From contig JAEYXD010000114.1 in NCBI GenBank assembly GCA_023428645.1, forward strand, positions 1-6,803: a DNA stretch of 6,803 nt, written 5' to 3'. This stretch comes from Pseudomonadota bacterium (GTDB lineage: Bacteria; Pseudomonadota; Gammaproteobacteria; Steroidobacterales; Steroidobacteraceae). The translations under genes and the position numbers were made by a program. Below are positions 6,133 through 6,803 of the stretch, piece after piece. Each line of letters opens with the position of its first letter. The first letter of the stretch is position 1. Below the pieces are notes generated by a model, which saw nothing but the letters and a program-made list of their open reading frames with translations, had not been told where the DNA came from and ran no database searches.

Positions 6133-6240
6133 AGGGAACCGATCGATCCGCCGACACGTCTTGTCGCCCGGAAGGTCATTGAACACTGTCGCTGCTGCGA
6201 GCACTCTCTCGCGTCGCGAGCTCACGAACTGAAGGGCACC
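6129..6240 (+). repeat. 12-nt direct repeat pair bracketing the GNAT-lipoprotein gap
   Basis: ctgaagggaacc (6129-6140, covering the GNAT stop) and ctgaagggcacc (6229-6240, ending at the lipoprotein ATG) differ at one base and start exactly 100 nt apart. The second copy serves as the ribosome site (GAAGGG, 6231-6236). The first may be a chance match or a relic of a duplication. Between the copies lie the palindrome ctcgcgtcgcgag (6208-6220) and no convincing promoter; TTGAAC at 6179-6184 has no good -10. The lipoprotein gene may be read through from the GNAT gene. Confidence 0.35.
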
Positions 6241-6780
6241 ATGCGATCCATTCTCGTCGTCGCGTTCCTCGCTGTCGCCGGCTGCACCACGACGAAGTCG
6301 ATCACGCCGCGCGAATACCTCGATGAGCAAACGGCGGCGACGATCACGGTCGTGGCCGATCCCTGGGTTTTCACGCGCAAGGACACGGCCCCGCAGGTCG
6401 ATTTCTTCAATTTGTATGCGCTCGACGTGAATCGCATGGGCGATCACAAGAAGTACTTCGCCATCGTGCATTACTGGCCGAGTGCGGCACTCGCCGCTGG
6501 CGGAGCGCCGAAGCTCGTGCTGTCCACGGCGTCGCGCGAAGTCACCCTCGAGCCTGTTGCGCAGACATTGCGCGAGATCGGCATCGCGCAGCCGCTGGAT
6601 ACCGCGGCGCCGGCATCGGCGCAGACGTGGCTGTATCCCGTGGATTCCACGAGCCTGCAGGCGATTGCCCAAAGCCGCGATCTGGCTGCGGCGCTGCTCA
6701 CGTCGAAGGGCGGTGCCGAGTACGCAGTGTGGCGCGACGGCAGCACCGAGCTCAGCGAGTTCGCAAGCTCGTTCGACTGA
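6241..6780 (+). CDS. Putative lipoprotein of unknown function
   Basis: A 179-aa precursor that I do not recognise. It begins with a lipoprotein signal (MRSILVVAFLAVAGC). The lipobox VAGC puts the acylated cysteine at residue 15, and the next residue is Thr rather than Asp, so outer-membrane sorting is expected. The mature part of about 165 aa has no further membrane segment. It is mixed alpha/beta in character: a strand-rich first half (TITVVADPWVFTR, VDFFNLYALDVNR, YFAIVHYWP), then hydrophilic alternating stretches, then helix-like AIAQSRDLAAALLTSKG near the C-terminus. There is no obvious catalytic motif and no cysteine besides the lipobox one. A GAAGGG ribosome site ends 4 nt before the ATG. 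The TGA at 6778-6780 closes the gene and the final 23 nt hold nothing recognisable. The lipid anchor is well supported and the role is open. Confidence 0.8.
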   Translation: MRSILVVAFLAVAGCTTTKSITPREYLDEQTAATITVVADPWVFTRKDTAPQVDFFNLYALDVNRMGDHKKYFAIVHYWPSAALAAGGAPKLVLSTASREVTLEPVAQTLREIGIAQPLDTAAPASAQTWLYPVDSTSLQAIAQSRDLAAALLTSKGGAEYAVWRDGSTELSEFASSFD

Positions 6781-6803
6781 TTCCAACCGCCAGAGAGAGG
6801 CCT

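Noticed and set aside
6208..6220. Palindrome ctcgcgtcgcgag as a terminator or operator
   Set aside because: The arms are low-complexity CG repeats with a 1-nt centre and no T-run; expected by chance in DNA of this composition.
5854..6786. 310-codon minus-strand open frame opposite the GNAT and lipoprotein genes
   Set aside because: It covers the GNAT and lipoprotein genes, both of which have ribosome sites and clear domain or signal features; its own sequence is Arg-rich and featureless.

Overview
The window is GC-rich chromosomal DNA that is almost fully coding, with strong third-position GC bias and long antisense shadow frames. The gene set suggests a free-living gammaproteobacterium, perhaps of the Steroidobacter/Nevskia/Xanthomonas type: a signal-peptide BglX-like GH3 enzyme, an MFS permease ending in ARTLRED, a stand-alone flap-type exonuclease and a lipoprotein. 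This taxonomic guess is inference; no rRNA or other marker is present.

Left part, plus strand: the 3' end of an MFS transporter (1-236), a 232-bp gap holding a bulged hairpin and a weak promoter, then a complete secreted GH3 beta-glycosidase (469-2715). An importer beside a glycosidase suggests use of oligosaccharides or glycosides, but the transporter is truncated by the window edge.

Middle part, minus strand: an AdiC-like APC amino-acid/polyamine permease (2721-4070) meets the GH3 gene tail to tail with 5 bp between stops. Upstream of it, on the same strand, is a 275-aa 5'-3' exonuclease/flap endonuclease (4106-4933) with every metal-binding acidic residue of the family present. The two may share a transcript; no functional link is evident.

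Right part, plus strand: a compact divergent control region (about 4934-5018) carries overlapping promoters and several nested palindromes. It is followed by an XRE-type HTH-cupin regulator (5019-5624) and, 4 nt after its stop, a phosphinothricin/methionine-sulfoximine-type GNAT acetyltransferase (5629-6132). These two form a translationally coupled pair, plausibly a self-regulated detoxification unit. The last gene (6241-6780) is an outer-membrane-type lipoprotein of unknown function.

I see no mobile element, CRISPR array, tRNA or rRNA, and no clear novel system. The most informative non-coding structure is the divergent operator/promoter region at about 4937-5003.
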